DNA from: Hyphomicrobiaceae bacterium
Lineage (GTDB): Bacteria; Pseudomonadota; Alphaproteobacteria; Rhizobiales; Hyphomicrobiaceae
Direction: 5' to 3'
Length of the DNA: 45,017 nucleotides
Assembly (NCBI GenBank): GCA_008933705.1
Contig: WBUN01000038.1
Span: 1-45,017, forward strand
The notes below the pieces were generated by a model. It did no database searches. It had not been told where the DNA came from and worked only from the letters and a program-made list of their open reading frames with translations. Each line of letters starts with the position of its first letter. Position 1 is the first letter of the stretch. Shown in pieces: positions 25,928 through 34,002 of the stretch. Position numbers and translations under genes: made by a program.

Positions 25928-28141
25928 ATGCACTCCACCACAAAGACCCGCTTGCCGCGCATCGCCGCCCGGGCCGGATGCGCGGCGATTGCTGCGCTGG
26001 CGCTCCTGGCGGGGCCGACTGCTGTGCTGGCCGCGTCGCCTCCCGCCCAAGAACTGGTCAAGGCTGCGCTGCTTGCGGAACCTGCCGCCGTTAAGGCCGG
26101 CGAGCCCTTCTGGGTCGGCGTGCGGCTGACCATGAAGGAGCACTGGCACACCTATTGGCGCAATCCGGGCGACTCGGGCGAGGCCACCACGATCAGGTGG
26201 CAACTGCCGCCCGGCTTCGCGGCCGGCCCGACGGTCTGGCCCGCGCCCAGCCGCATTCCCGTCGCGCACCTCGCCAACTACGGCTACAGCGGGGAAGCGA
26301 TGCTGCTCACGCGCATCACGCCGCCCGCCGCGCTCGACGCGTCGGCCCCTCTCACATTGAAGGCCGACGTCTCCTGGCTGGTATGCGAGAAGGAGTGCAT
26401 TCCCGGAGAGGCCAGCCTCTCGCTCGTCCTGCCCGTGGCTGCCGGCGCCATATCGGCACAGCCGGCACCGGAGACGAAAGCCGCATTCGACGCCGCGCGC
26501 GCGGCAACGCCGCAGCCCTCGCCCTGGACGGCGAAGGTGGATGTGCGCCGCGATGGGCTGACGCTGCGTGTCGCCGCCAAGGGCCTGAAGGCCGAAGGCA
26601 TCCGCTCCGCGCTCTACTTTCCCTTCTCGGAAACGCTCATCGCCCATGCCGCCCCTCAGCCGTTCGAGATTTCGGACGCCGGGCTCAGCCTGCGCCTCAC
26701 TGCCAGCGCCGCGCTCGCCACGGGCACGCCGAAGGATGCCGGAGGCCTCCTCGTCGTCGAGGAGGCGATGGGCGCGGCCACGGTTCGCCACGCCTTCGAG
26801 CTGACGCAGGTCGCGGTCGGCGCAGGGCCAGCGGACACAGCAGAGGCCGCTTCGCCGCTCACCGTGCTTCAGGCAGCCCTGGCCGCCTTCGCCGGCGGGC
26901 TGATCCTCAACCTGATGCCGTGCGTGTTCCCGGTCCTGTCCATCAAGGTCCTGGGCCTCATCAAGCATGCCGGCCAGTCGCCGGCGCATGTCCGCATGCA
27001 CGGCCTCAGCTACACCGCCGGCGTGGTGGCCGCGTTCCTGGCCCTCGCCGGAGCCCTGCTCACCGTGCGTGCGGCGGGCGCCGAGGTGGGCTGGGGCTTC
27101 CAATTGCAGTCGCCAGTCGTCGTGGCGCTGCTGGCCTACGTGCTGTTCGCCATGGGGCTCAGCCTCTCGGGCGTCTACCATTTCGGCGGCGCGCTGCAGG
27201 GCCTCGGCAGCGGCCTGGCGCAGCGCTCGGGCCTTTCCGGATCGTTCTTCACCGGTGTGCTGGCCGTCGTCGTGGCCACGCCCTGCACGGCGCCGTTCAT
27301 GGGCACCGCACTCGGCTTTGCCATGACGCAGCCCGCCATCGTCGGTCTCGCGGTGTTCCTGGCGCTTGGCCTCGGCCTCGCCCTGCCGTTCCTGATCCTC
27401 ACGCTGGCGCCGCGTCTCGTCGCCCGGCTGCCGCGACCCGGCGCGTGGATGGAGACGCTGAAGCAGGCGCTCGCCTTCCCGATCTACGCCACGGTCGCCT
27501 GGCTGGTATGGGTGCTCGGCCAGCAGGTCGGGCCGACGGGTCTCTTCGCCGCGCTCTTCGGTCTGGTGCTGGTTGCGCTGGCCGCCTGGTCGTTCAGCGT
27601 ATCGCAGACGGCGGGATCCATCGGCCGGCGCGTTGCGGCCTCCCTCACCATCGCCTCCCTGGCAGCGGCGGGCTTGGCCGTTGCAGGCCTCGAGCAGGAT
27701 CGCGCCCTGTCTGCCGACACGGCACAGCCAGCGTCCGCGTCCGGCGTCGAGGTATTCAGCCAGCGCCGCCTCGACGAATTGCGCGCCGCCAACCGCCCCG
27801 TATTCGTCAACCTGACGGCGGCCTGGTGCATCACCTGCCTCGTCAACGAGCGTGCCGTGCTCGCGACCGGCGCCGTCAAGGCCGCATTCGCCGGCAAGAA
27901 CATCGCCTATCTCAAGGGCGACTGGACCAACCGCAATCCCGAGATCACGCGCGTGCTGGAGCGGCACGGGCGCAGCGGCGTGCCTCTTTATCTTCTTTAT
28001 GCGGGCACCGGCGAGCCGGTCGTCCTGCCGCAGATCCTGACGTCGGCCATCGTGCTCGACGAGATCGCCCGCGTCGCCGACGCCGGACTGCAACGCCGAG
28101 CCGAGATACGCGTTCCATCGCCATCCGCAACCAAGGAGTGA
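25928..28141 (+). CDS. DsbD/ScsB-type thiol-disulfide reductase, membrane protein
   Basis: The 737-residue protein moves reducing electrons from cytoplasmic thioredoxin to the periplasm. An N-terminal signal region (~1-40) leads to a periplasmic beta domain with a CEKEC pair (Cys153, Cys157). The membrane core of about eight helices begins near residue 320 and holds Cys332 in 'NLMPCVFPVLS' and Cys453 in 'VATPCTAPFMG'. A C-terminal thioredoxin domain has Cys634-Ile-Thr-Cys637 in 'TAAWCITCLVNE'. All six expected redox cysteines are present. The long N-terminal domain resembles ScsB more than classical DsbD. The redoxin gene starts three bases after its stop and is a likely substrate. Confidence 0.9.
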   Translation: MHSTTKTRLPRIAARAGCAAIAALALLAGPTAVLAASPPAQELVKAALLAEPAAVKAGEPFWVGVRLTMKEHWHTYWRNPGDSGEATTIRWQLPPGFAAGPTVWPAPSRIPVAHLANYGYSGEAMLLTRITPPAALDASAPLTLKADVSWLVCEKECIPGEASLSLVLPVAAGAISAQPAPETKAAFDAARAATPQPSPWTAKVDVRRDGLTLRVAAKGLKAEGIRSALYFPFSETLIAHAAPQPFEISDAGLSLRLTASAALATGTPKDAGGLLVVEEAMGAATVRHAFELTQVAVGAGPADTAEAASPLTVLQAALAAFAGGLILNLMPCVFPVLSIKVLGLIKHAGQSPAHVRMHGLSYTAGVVAAFLALAGALLTVRAAGAEVGWGFQLQSPVVVALLAYVLFAMGLSLSGVYHFGGALQGLGSGLAQRSGLSGSFFTGVLAVVVATPCTAPFMGTALGFAMTQPAIVGLAVFLALGLGLALPFLILTLAPRLVARLPRPGAWMETLKQALAFPIYATVAWLVWVLGQQVGPTGLFAALFGLVLVALAAWSFSVSQTAGSIGRRVAASLTIASLAAAGLAVAGLEQDRALSADTAQPASASGVEVFSQRRLDELRAANRPVFVNLTAAWCITCLVNERAVLATGAVKAAFAGKNIAYLKGDWTNRNPEITRVLERHGRSGVPLYLLYAGTGEPVVLPQILTSAIVLDEIARVADAGLQRRAEIRVPSPSATKE

Positions 28142-28144
28142 CGC

Positions 28145-28798
28145 ATGCCAATCATTGCGCGACGCACCCTCATCGCTGCCGGCCTTGCCGGCGGAGCATC
28201 CCTCATCGGCCTTGGGGCGACGGGAGGCTCGCTGGTGGCTGGCCCCGCCATGCAGGCCCGCGTCGGCGCGCCCGCGCCCGCCTTCACGCTCAAGGACAGC
28301 AACGACAAGACCGTCTCGCTTGCCGATTTCAAGGGCAAGACCGTCGTGCTGGAATGGACCAATCATGATTGCCCGTACGTGCGCAAGCACTACGGCGGCA
28401 ACAACATGCAAGCCCTGCAAAAGAAATGGACCGGCCAGAACGTGGTCTGGCTCAGCCTGATCTCGTCTGCGCCGGGCATGCAGGGCTACGTGCGCGGAGC
28501 GGAGGCCAACAAGCTCACCGTCGAGCGCGGCGCCGCCCCCTCTGCCGTGCTGCTCGATCCGACGGGCGACGTCGGCCGCGCCTACGGCGCAACCGTCACG
28601 CCGCACATGTACATCATCAAGGGCGACGGCACGCTGGCTTATATGGGTGGCATCGACGACAAGCCCACCTCGCGCCAAGAGGACCTGAAGACCGCAACCA
28701 ACTATGTCGACGCGGCGCTGACAGAGGTTGCACAGGGCAAGCCCGTGTCGGTTTCCACCTCCCGCCCGTACGGCTGCTCCATCAAGTACCAGTCCTGA
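28145..28798 (+). CDS. Periplasmic redoxin (thioredoxin-like, AhpC/TSA-type)
   Basis: The 217-residue thioredoxin-fold protein has a twin-arginine-like leader (ARRTLIAAGLAGGASLIGLG) predicting Tat or Sec export. After the leader come 'VGAPAPAFTLKDSNDKTVSLADFKGK' and the active-site region 'WTNHDCPYVRKHY' with a single cysteine, Cys76. The fold's 'AYGATVTPHMYIIKGDGTLAYMGGIDD' holds the cis-proline, and the C-terminus has Cys211 in 'RPYGCSIKY'. The Cys76/Cys211 pair suggests a peroxiredoxin-like resolving arrangement rather than CxxC chemistry. It is cotranscribed with the DsbD/ScsB-like reductase (3-base gap), which probably keeps it reduced. A strong hairpin follows the stop. Confidence 0.87.
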   Translation: MPIIARRTLIAAGLAGGASLIGLGATGGSLVAGPAMQARVGAPAPAFTLKDSNDKTVSLADFKGKTVVLEWTNHDCPYVRKHYGGNNMQALQKKWTGQNVVWLSLISSAPGMQGYVRGAEANKLTVERGAAPSAVLLDPTGDVGRAYGATVTPHMYIIKGDGTLAYMGGIDDKPTSRQEDLKTATNYVDAALTEVAQGKPVSVSTSRPYGCSIKYQS

Positions 28799-28818
28799 CG
28801 GCATCCTGCACGCAACCG

Positions 28819-28851
28819 CGGCGGAGGCGGCACGATCCGCCTCCGCCGTTT
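28819..28851 (+). terminator. Rho-independent-type terminator after the redoxin gene
   Basis: A perfect 12-bp stem (CGGCGGAGGCGG / CCGCCTCCGCCG) with a six-base loop is followed by TTT, 20 bases after the stop. It closes the DsbD-redoxin operon. Confidence 0.8.
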
Positions 28852-29009
28852 GCATCCTCCGCCCAAGACGCGTGCGCCCCATTGCCGCCGATGCGGAGAA
28901 GCGGCGCCATCCCCATTTCAATGTCTGCCCAGCGCCCTTTGCGGTTGCCTTGTCCGGGTAATCGTTCCTATCAACGCAGACTGCCAGACGATATCCCGGA
29001 TACGATCCC

Positions 29010-30815
29010 ATGCTCGACGTGACGCTGACGCAGGTTGCCCTGTTCCTTGCGGCTGCCGTGGTTGCTGCCCCGCTCGCCAAGCTGCTGCGCATCGGCACGG
29101 TGCTCGGCTATCTGCTGGTCGGCGTGCTGATCGGGCCGTTCGGCCTCGGGTTCGTCTACACGGTCTATGAGGTGGACTCGGTTCTGCATTTCGCCGAGTT
29201 CGGCGTCGTGCTGCTGCTGTTCCTCATCGGCCTCGAGCTTCGCCCCAAGCGGTTGTGGGCGATGCGCAACGCCATCTTCGGCACCGGCGGCGCGCAGGTC
29301 GCCGTCACGGGCCTGGCCATGGCGGCCATCGGCATCGCCTTCGGCCTCGCCTGGCCGGCCGCCGTCTTCGTCGGCCTCGCCCTTTCGCTTTCCTCCACCG
29401 CCTTCGCCCTGCAGGTGCTGGAGGAGAACGGCGAGCTGCCGCTGCGGCACGGGCGCATGGCCTTCGCGATCCTGCTGTTCCAGGATCTCGCCGCCATCCC
29501 GCTCATCGCGCTTACGCCGCTCTTCGCCGTCACCGCGCGCGAAGCCGCCCGGCAAATGGAGATGTGGTCCGCGCTCACGGCCATTGCCGTCATCCTGGCC
29601 GTGATCGTGGTCGGCCGCCTGCTGCTGGACGGCTTCTTCCGCCTCATTGCCCGCACGCGCGTCAAGGAGGCCATGACAGCCGGCGCCCTCCTCACCGTCA
29701 TCGGCGTCACCCTGGTCATGGAGCTGGCAGGGCTGTCCGCATCGCTCGGCGCGTTCATCGCCGGCGTTCTGCTCGCCGATTCCGACTACCGTCACGAGAT
29801 CGTCGCCGACATCGCCCCCTTCGAGGGCCTCCTGCTCGGTCTCTTCTTCACCGCCGTCGGCATGTCGCTCAATCTCGCGCACATCGCCCAGACCCCCTAT
29901 GTGGTCCTGGCGCTCGCGGCCGGATTGCTGGCAATCAAGGGCATCATTCTCTATGTCCTCGGGCGCCGCGCCGGCCTGGAGGCCGGGCCTTCGCGGCGCC
30001 TGGCCCTGGCGATCGCGCAGGGCGGGGAATTCGCCTTTGTCCTCTTCACCGCGGGGGTGTCGGCCGGCGTGATCGAGAAGAGCGTGACCGACGTTCTCTC
30101 CGTCGCCGTCACACTGTCGATGGCCGCGACGCCGCTGCTGCTGCTGATCGAGGGGATGCTTGCACCGAAGGCGCAGATCGCGCGGGCCTTCGATACGCCG
30201 CCGCCGAGCGACGGCCACGTCGTCATCGCCGGCTTCGGTCGCGTCGGCCAGATCGTCGCCCGCATCCTGAGCGCCAAGCGCATACCCTTCACGGCGCTCG
30301 ACTCCAACCCCGAGCAGGTCGACTTCATCCGCAGGTTCGGCAGCCAGATCTACTACGGCGACGCCAGTCGGCCGGAGATCCTGGAGGCCGCCCGCACCGG
30401 CAAGGCGCGCGCCTTCGTGCTCGCCATCGACGACGTGGAGGCGTCGCTGCGCACCGCCCAGACGGTGCGCCAGCGCTATCCGCACGTACCCATCTACGCC
30501 CGCTCACGCCATCGGCGCCACACGCACCAGCTCATGGACCTGGGCGTCGAGATCATCCGCCGCGAGACGTTTCTTTCCTCGCTCGATCTGACGCGCGAGG
30601 TGCTGCGCGGTCTCGGTCTCCCCGAACGGGAGGTGCGCTTTGCCGTCGAGACGTTCAAGGATCACGACCGCCGCAGGCTCTACGAGGACTACAAGCACTA
30701 CACGGATGACGAGAAGCTGCAGAGCCGCGCCAAGAGCTATGCGCACGAGCTGGAAGAGCTGTTCGCGGCCGATGCTGCCGCCCAGAGGCAGCTCAATGCG
30801 GAGAAGACGGAGTGA
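29010..30815 (+). CDS. Kef-type CPA2 cation:proton antiporter
   Basis: The 601-residue membrane protein has an antiporter domain of about 12-13 helices (residues ~5-385), with 'LGYLLVGVLIGPFGLGFV', 'LLFLIGLELRPKRLW' and the ion-path motif 'SLGAFIAGVLLADSDYRHEI'. A cytoplasmic RCK/TrkA-N domain begins near 401 with the nucleotide motif 'VVIAGFGRVGQIVARIL' and the acidic 'ALDSNPEQVDFIRRFG', followed by a charged helical tail. This is the KefB/KefC layout of K+ efflux systems gated by glutathione adducts. No KefF/KefG partner gene is adjacent, so glutathione gating is not shown here. Its gene is followed by a convergent glycosyltransferase gene. Confidence 0.92.
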   Translation: MLDVTLTQVALFLAAAVVAAPLAKLLRIGTVLGYLLVGVLIGPFGLGFVYTVYEVDSVLHFAEFGVVLLLFLIGLELRPKRLWAMRNAIFGTGGAQVAVTGLAMAAIGIAFGLAWPAAVFVGLALSLSSTAFALQVLEENGELPLRHGRMAFAILLFQDLAAIPLIALTPLFAVTAREAARQMEMWSALTAIAVILAVIVVGRLLLDGFFRLIARTRVKEAMTAGALLTVIGVTLVMELAGLSASLGAFIAGVLLADSDYRHEIVADIAPFEGLLLGLFFTAVGMSLNLAHIAQTPYVVLALAAGLLAIKGIILYVLGRRAGLEAGPSRRLALAIAQGGEFAFVLFTAGVSAGVIEKSVTDVLSVAVTLSMAATPLLLLIEGMLAPKAQIARAFDTPPPSDGHVVIAGFGRVGQIVARILSAKRIPFTALDSNPEQVDFIRRFGSQIYYGDASRPEILEAARTGKARAFVLAIDDVEASLRTAQTVRQRYPHVPIYARSRHRRHTHQLMDLGVEIIRRETFLSSLDLTREVLRGLGLPEREVRFAVETFKDHDRRRLYEDYKHYTDDEKLQSRAKSYAHELEELFAADAAAQRQLNAEKTE

Positions 30816-30818
30816 ACG

Positions 30819-30840
30819 GCGCGATCCCTCGCAATCGCGC
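30819..30840. terminator. Hairpin between convergent genes
   Basis: GCGCGAT / ATCGCGC arms (7 bp, 8-base loop) lie immediately after the Kef stop in the 88-base gap between convergent genes. There is no U-tract; a weak terminator candidate. Confidence 0.4.
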
Positions 30841-30903
30841 ATGCCGGGAAGCCGTTCCGCGACGGCCCGCCCTCCGGATGCACAAATTCACGCCCGTTGC
30901 CGC

Positions 30904-32190
30904 TCAGGCCGCTTCGCGCATGCGTTGGTCCAGGTATCTGAGGATGGCGTCGGCAGAGAGCTGCGGGCCGTCGCGCCTGGCATAGACCGACTGGATCCTC
31001 CTCGCGGCAGCCTTGTGCGCGGGGCGAGAGATCATCTCGCGCACCAGGGCGGGCAGCTTGCCGCGCTGGAGCTCCCTTTGCGGGAAGAGCCGAGCGGCCC
31101 CTGTCTGCTGCAGCAGGTGAACGTTGGTGTCCTGCTCAGGCTGCAGCGGAATGCCGATCAGCGGCATGCCGGCGGCCATCGCGCACTGCACGCTTCCCTG
31201 GCCGCCGGCGGTGACCGCCAGATCGACGCGCGGCATGATCTTATGACTGGGCAGCACGCCGCCGACCGCAACCCTGGGGCCGGCCATGTCCTGCAGGCTG
31301 TGGATGGTGCCTGCAACGACGACGTTGGCGCCCGTGCTCGCAACCTCCTCGACAACCTTGCGGACGAGCCCGACAGGCGCGGAGGTGATCGCCACATACA
31401 CCGTAGGGCCGGCCTGACGGAGCGCACTCTCGATATGGTCCGGAACGGCAACATCAAGCTCCGCGAAGATGGGCCCGGTATATTCGAGCCGCGTGGTCGG
31501 CCAGTAGGCGCCTCCCGACGGCCTCCAGGCTCGCATCTCCTCTTCGCTGATGCCATAGACCTCCGGCGCCTCGGTGACGAGCGAAAGATCGCCGAGCAGC
31601 AGCGCAGGGAAGCTCGGGACCCCTGCCACGCCGAGCTCGGCTGCCAGCGCGTTGAACCCGCCCAGATACAATTGCAGCCGCGGCGCTCCCTTGTTGATCA
31701 GAAAGCGGGCCACGCCATTGGGAAGATACTTGAAGATGGGCCGCACCGGCCGCGACGGCGCCGGCAGCATGCCTCGCTCGAACAGAGGCGGCAGATAGGC
31801 GCCGGCGTGCTGCGTGATGAGCGGAATGCCTGCGACCCGTGTCGAGATGAGCGTCGTCAGCGTGAAGCCGATGACCACGGCCTTCACGCTGTTGGCACGG
31901 AAATACTCGGCCTCGGCGCCAACATAGGCGCGCATCTCGTCGGGGCTGTACACGCTTTGCCCGGGATCACCGATCCCGACATTGTCGAGGATGAAGCGCC
32001 GTCCGCGCTCCTCATCCATGCGTGGCCCGACGATGTCGTAGGGGATGCCTTCGGCCCTGATGAGCGCCTCGTGAACGCCGCCGTGCGTAGCCATGCAGAC
32101 CCTCGCCCCGCGTGCGCTTAGCGCCTTGTAGATCTGGATCATGCGGCTGGTCTCGGAGAGATAGGCACACATGGGCATCAGACAGATCAT
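30904..32190 (-). CDS. GT1-type (GT-B fold) glycosyltransferase
   Basis: The 428-residue protein resembles macrolide/UDP-glycosyl transferases. Its N-terminal acceptor half begins 'MICLMPMCAYLSETSRMI' with 'HGGVHEALIRAEGIPY'. Its C-terminal donor half has 'VYVAITSAPVGLVRKVVEEVA', 'GGVLPSHKIMPRVDLAVTAGGQGSVQCAMAAGMP' and 'IPLQPEQDTNVHLLQQTGAA', matching the GT1 'HGG.s...al..G.P....P...eQ..n' donor signature. The leading His of that signature is replaced (TAGGQGS), which may alter donor contacts. The start at 32190 is backed by AAGGAG seven bases upstream. It is divergent from a MarR regulator with only 46 bases between starts, so the regulator probably controls it. The acceptor is unknown. Confidence 0.82.
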   Translation of the reverse strand: MICLMPMCAYLSETSRMIQIYKALSARGARVCMATHGGVHEALIRAEGIPYDIVGPRMDEERGRRFILDNVGIGDPGQSVYSPDEMRAYVGAEAEYFRANSVKAVVIGFTLTTLISTRVAGIPLITQHAGAYLPPLFERGMLPAPSRPVRPIFKYLPNGVARFLINKGAPRLQLYLGGFNALAAELGVAGVPSFPALLLGDLSLVTEAPEVYGISEEEMRAWRPSGGAYWPTTRLEYTGPIFAELDVAVPDHIESALRQAGPTVYVAITSAPVGLVRKVVEEVASTGANVVVAGTIHSLQDMAGPRVAVGGVLPSHKIMPRVDLAVTAGGQGSVQCAMAAGMPLIGIPLQPEQDTNVHLLQQTGAARLFPQRELQRGKLPALVREMISRPAHKAAARRIQSVYARRDGPQLSADAILRYLDQRMREAA

Positions 32191-32201
32191 GACCCAACTC
32201 C

Positions 32202-32230
32202 TTGCCGTCCCGGAATTTGCACAATATATT
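32202..32230 (+). promoter_or_regulatory. Candidate leaderless promoter of the MarR regulator
   Basis: TTGCCG (32202-32207), a 17-base spacer and TATATT (32225-32230) put the predicted +1 at about 32236-32238, on the ATG at 32237. The core AATATATT (32223-32230) is also a palindrome that could serve the regulator. The same 46 bases must hold the promoter or leader of the divergent glycosyltransferase gene. Confidence 0.5.
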
Positions 32231-32236
32231 ACATAA

Positions 32237-32719
32237 ATGGACCAGCCGATCAATCCACATCCCGGACTCACGGCGGAGGAGCGCCAGGCCGCCGGCCCTG
32301 CCGCAGACGCGGTCCTTTGCTTTCGCCTGGTGTCGTTCCTCGGCCTGCGGCTTCGCTACATGCTCGACCAGCGCCTGCACGAGGATGGGCTCACAACGCA
32401 ACAGGGCGTCCTGCTGACCATCGTGCGGGCGCATGGCCGGCCGACGTTCGGCGAAGCCGCCAAGGCGATGTCCACGACATATCAGAACGTCAAGCAGGTC
32501 GCCTTGGTGCTCGTGCGCAAGGGCATGATCAGCATCGTCCCCGACGAGGTCGATGGACGCGCCAAGCGACTGGTGCCCACAAAGGCCGGCCGACGCGGCT
32601 GGGAAAGCCGGAACGCAAAGGATTTCGCCGCCATCGCAGGCTGGTTTGAGGCGCTGTCGGCCCAGGAGCAGCACAAGCTTGCCCGGCTGCTCGCCAAGCT
32701 TGCGAGGCATCTGTCGTAG
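32237..32719 (+). CDS. MarR-family transcriptional regulator
   Basis: The 160-residue winged-helix protein carries the MarR core 'LRYMLDQRLHEDGLTTQQGVLLTIVRAHG' (residues ~38-66). The recognition helix region is 'TFGEAAKAMSTTYQNVKQVALVLVRKGMISI' and the wing is 'VPDEVDGRAKRLVPTKAGRRGWESR' with the conserved D.R pattern. No ribosome site precedes the ATG, and the best -10 lies just before it, suggesting a leaderless transcript. It is divergent from the glycosyltransferase gene, which is its most likely target. The inducing ligand is unknown. Confidence 0.87.
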   Translation: MDQPINPHPGLTAEERQAAGPAADAVLCFRLVSFLGLRLRYMLDQRLHEDGLTTQQGVLLTIVRAHGRPTFGEAAKAMSTTYQNVKQVALVLVRKGMISIVPDEVDGRAKRLVPTKAGRRGWESRNAKDFAAIAGWFEALSAQEQHKLARLLAKLARHLS

Positions 32720-32901
32720 GCCATGGTCTGGCGTTGCAGCGGCTGGTGCGCTTCAACTGCCATCGCGGTGCGCACGAGCTGGGAGATCTGTTCGCGGCCC
32801 GACGCCGCCTGGAAAGCGACGCCTCTTCCGGACCATATCGCGATGCACGCTGGGCCAGCGCTCGCGTCTGGCCCGCCTGGAGGCTGTCGGGGAAATCACC
32901 C

Positions 32902-33381
32902 ATGATCTACCGGATTCTCGTTGATAATGCTTGGACCGTCTTTCTGGTGCCGCCTGGCATTTCGTCCAAGCAGCTCGTGCGCGACCTGCATCGCAAAGGC
33001 ATATTGCCGACCGAGGTTTGGCGCAGGCTTGAAAGCCTGTCACAAGCCGCGCCGGTGGCAGAAGCCGAGTACGATAGCGTATGGCTGAGGCTGGCCGCTC
33101 GTCCGATAGACGAGAAGAGGCGGTTGATCGGCGCCGGGTTCGGAGCGCTTGCCCGCATCATGGATGAGAGGGGCCTCAAGGCGCCCGCTCTAGAGAATCC
33201 GCGCGCACGCTTCTACTTCACCGATCTCGGGTGGCAACGGGTCGGACGCTTCGTGGCAGGGCGCGCGCGACAGATGGGTCACGTCGTAAAGGTCATTCGC
33301 CGCAAGAATCCGCCATCGTCCCAGATCGCCTATCGCGACGCCTATCAGCTCGCGCATCTGCCCTCGCGCCTCCGTCGATGA
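32902..33381 (+). CDS. Hypothetical protein, 159 aa
   Basis: The ATG at 32902 is preceded by GTCGGGGA about eight bases upstream; the frame is open further upstream without a better start. The product begins MIYRILVDNAWTVFLVPPGIS and is a basic, mixed alpha/beta soluble protein. Segments such as 'VRDLHRKGILPTEVWRRLESL' and 'ARFYFTDLGWQRVGRFVAGRARQMGHVVKVIRRKNPPSS' are notable, and the C-terminus is rich in Arg and Lys. There is no signal peptide or membrane segment. I do not recognise the family. The strong basic character and 'FTDLGWQRVGR' wing-like stretch could suit nucleic-acid binding, but this is a guess. Confidence 0.6.
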   Translation: MIYRILVDNAWTVFLVPPGISSKQLVRDLHRKGILPTEVWRRLESLSQAAPVAEAEYDSVWLRLAARPIDEKRRLIGAGFGALARIMDERGLKAPALENPRARFYFTDLGWQRVGRFVAGRARQMGHVVKVIRRKNPPSSQIAYRDAYQLAHLPSRLRR

Positions 33382-33491
33382 TGAAATGGCGTATGGTGGA
33401 GTCCAGGCATGCCTGTTGTCCATCCGATACGGTGCGCCGCCTGCTCAGTGCACCCCCGGGGCATCCGTGCCATGCGCGGCTGCGCAGCCCT

Positions 33492-33734
33492 TCAGCGCCG
33501 GATGACCGGTCGCTTCACGTTCGGCTGCTTCATGCGCGGGTCCATTCTCGGGCAGAAGCATGTCCAGCTCCCGCTGGCACACCTTCCTCCGCCTGGCACA
33601 TCAGCCCGAAGGCGGCGAGTGCATCGGGCGACGCATCCGGAGGGGCACTGGATGAACTGGATCGCAGACAATAGTTGATCCGTTTCGCCTGGAGAACTCA
33701 TCGCGAGCAGCGCGGCGACGACGACAGACTTCAT
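33492..33734 (-). CDS. Small exported six-cysteine protein, paralogue A (80 aa)
   Basis: The product starts MKSVVVAALLAMSSPG, a short hydrophobic leader that suggests export. Six cysteines follow: three in 'QCPSGCVARC' and three in 'RCASGSWTCFC'. The tail is 'PRMDPRMKQPNVKRPVIRR', basic and proline-containing. It is a paralogue of the gene just upstream (33754-34002), with all six cysteines aligned and a nearly identical tail. An AGAGGG site precedes the start by about nine bases, in the 19-base gap after the upstream gene. I do not recognise the family. The pattern fits a small disulfide-rich secreted or periplasmic protein. No function is proposed. Confidence 0.6.
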   Translation of the reverse strand: MKSVVVAALLAMSSPGETDQLLSAIQFIQCPSGCVARCTRRLRADVPGGGRCASGSWTCFCPRMDPRMKQPNVKRPVIRR

Positions 33735-33753
33735 CGGAATTCCCTCTGGCCCT

Positions 33754-34002
33754 TCAGCGCCGGATGACCGGTCGCTTCACGTTGGGTTGCTTCATGCGCG
33801 GGTCCACTCTCGGGCAGAAGCATTCCCAGGCCGCGCACCTTCCGTCCCTCGGCGTAGGATAGGACGGACGATGCGGAAAGCGGAAAGTGCATCTGAGAAC
33901 GCAACCGGAGCCGCACTGGCGGAACTGGACGGCGGACCATGATTGGTCCGTTTCGCCTGGAGGACTCATCGCGAGCAGCGCGGCAACGAGCACGGACTTC
34001 AT
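33754..34002 (-). CDS. Small exported six-cysteine protein, paralogue B (82 aa)
   Basis: The product starts MKSVLVAALLAMSPPGETDQ and carries 'QCGSGCVLRC', 'GRCAAWECFC' and the tail 'PRVDPRMKQPNVKRPVIRR'. Against paralogue A, the first cysteine triplet and the last triplet align exactly. The centre is four codons longer before 'RC' and two codons shorter after it. Many differences are third-position changes (for example TCT/TCC, GAT/GAC, GGA/GGT, CGA/AGA), which supports translation. A strong AGGGGG site precedes the start. The start overlaps the stop of a 32-codon ORF (ATGA). It is the upstream member of the pair on the minus strand. Confidence 0.62.
   Translation of the reverse strand: MKSVLVAALLAMSPPGETDQSWSAVQFRQCGSGCVLRCTFRFPHRPSYPTPRDGRCAAWECFCPRVDPRMKQPNVKRPVIRR

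Noticed and set aside
25901-29098. 1065-codon minus-strand open frame opposite DsbD and redoxin
   Set aside because: It has the same cause. The plus strand carries all expected redox motifs, start sites and a terminator.
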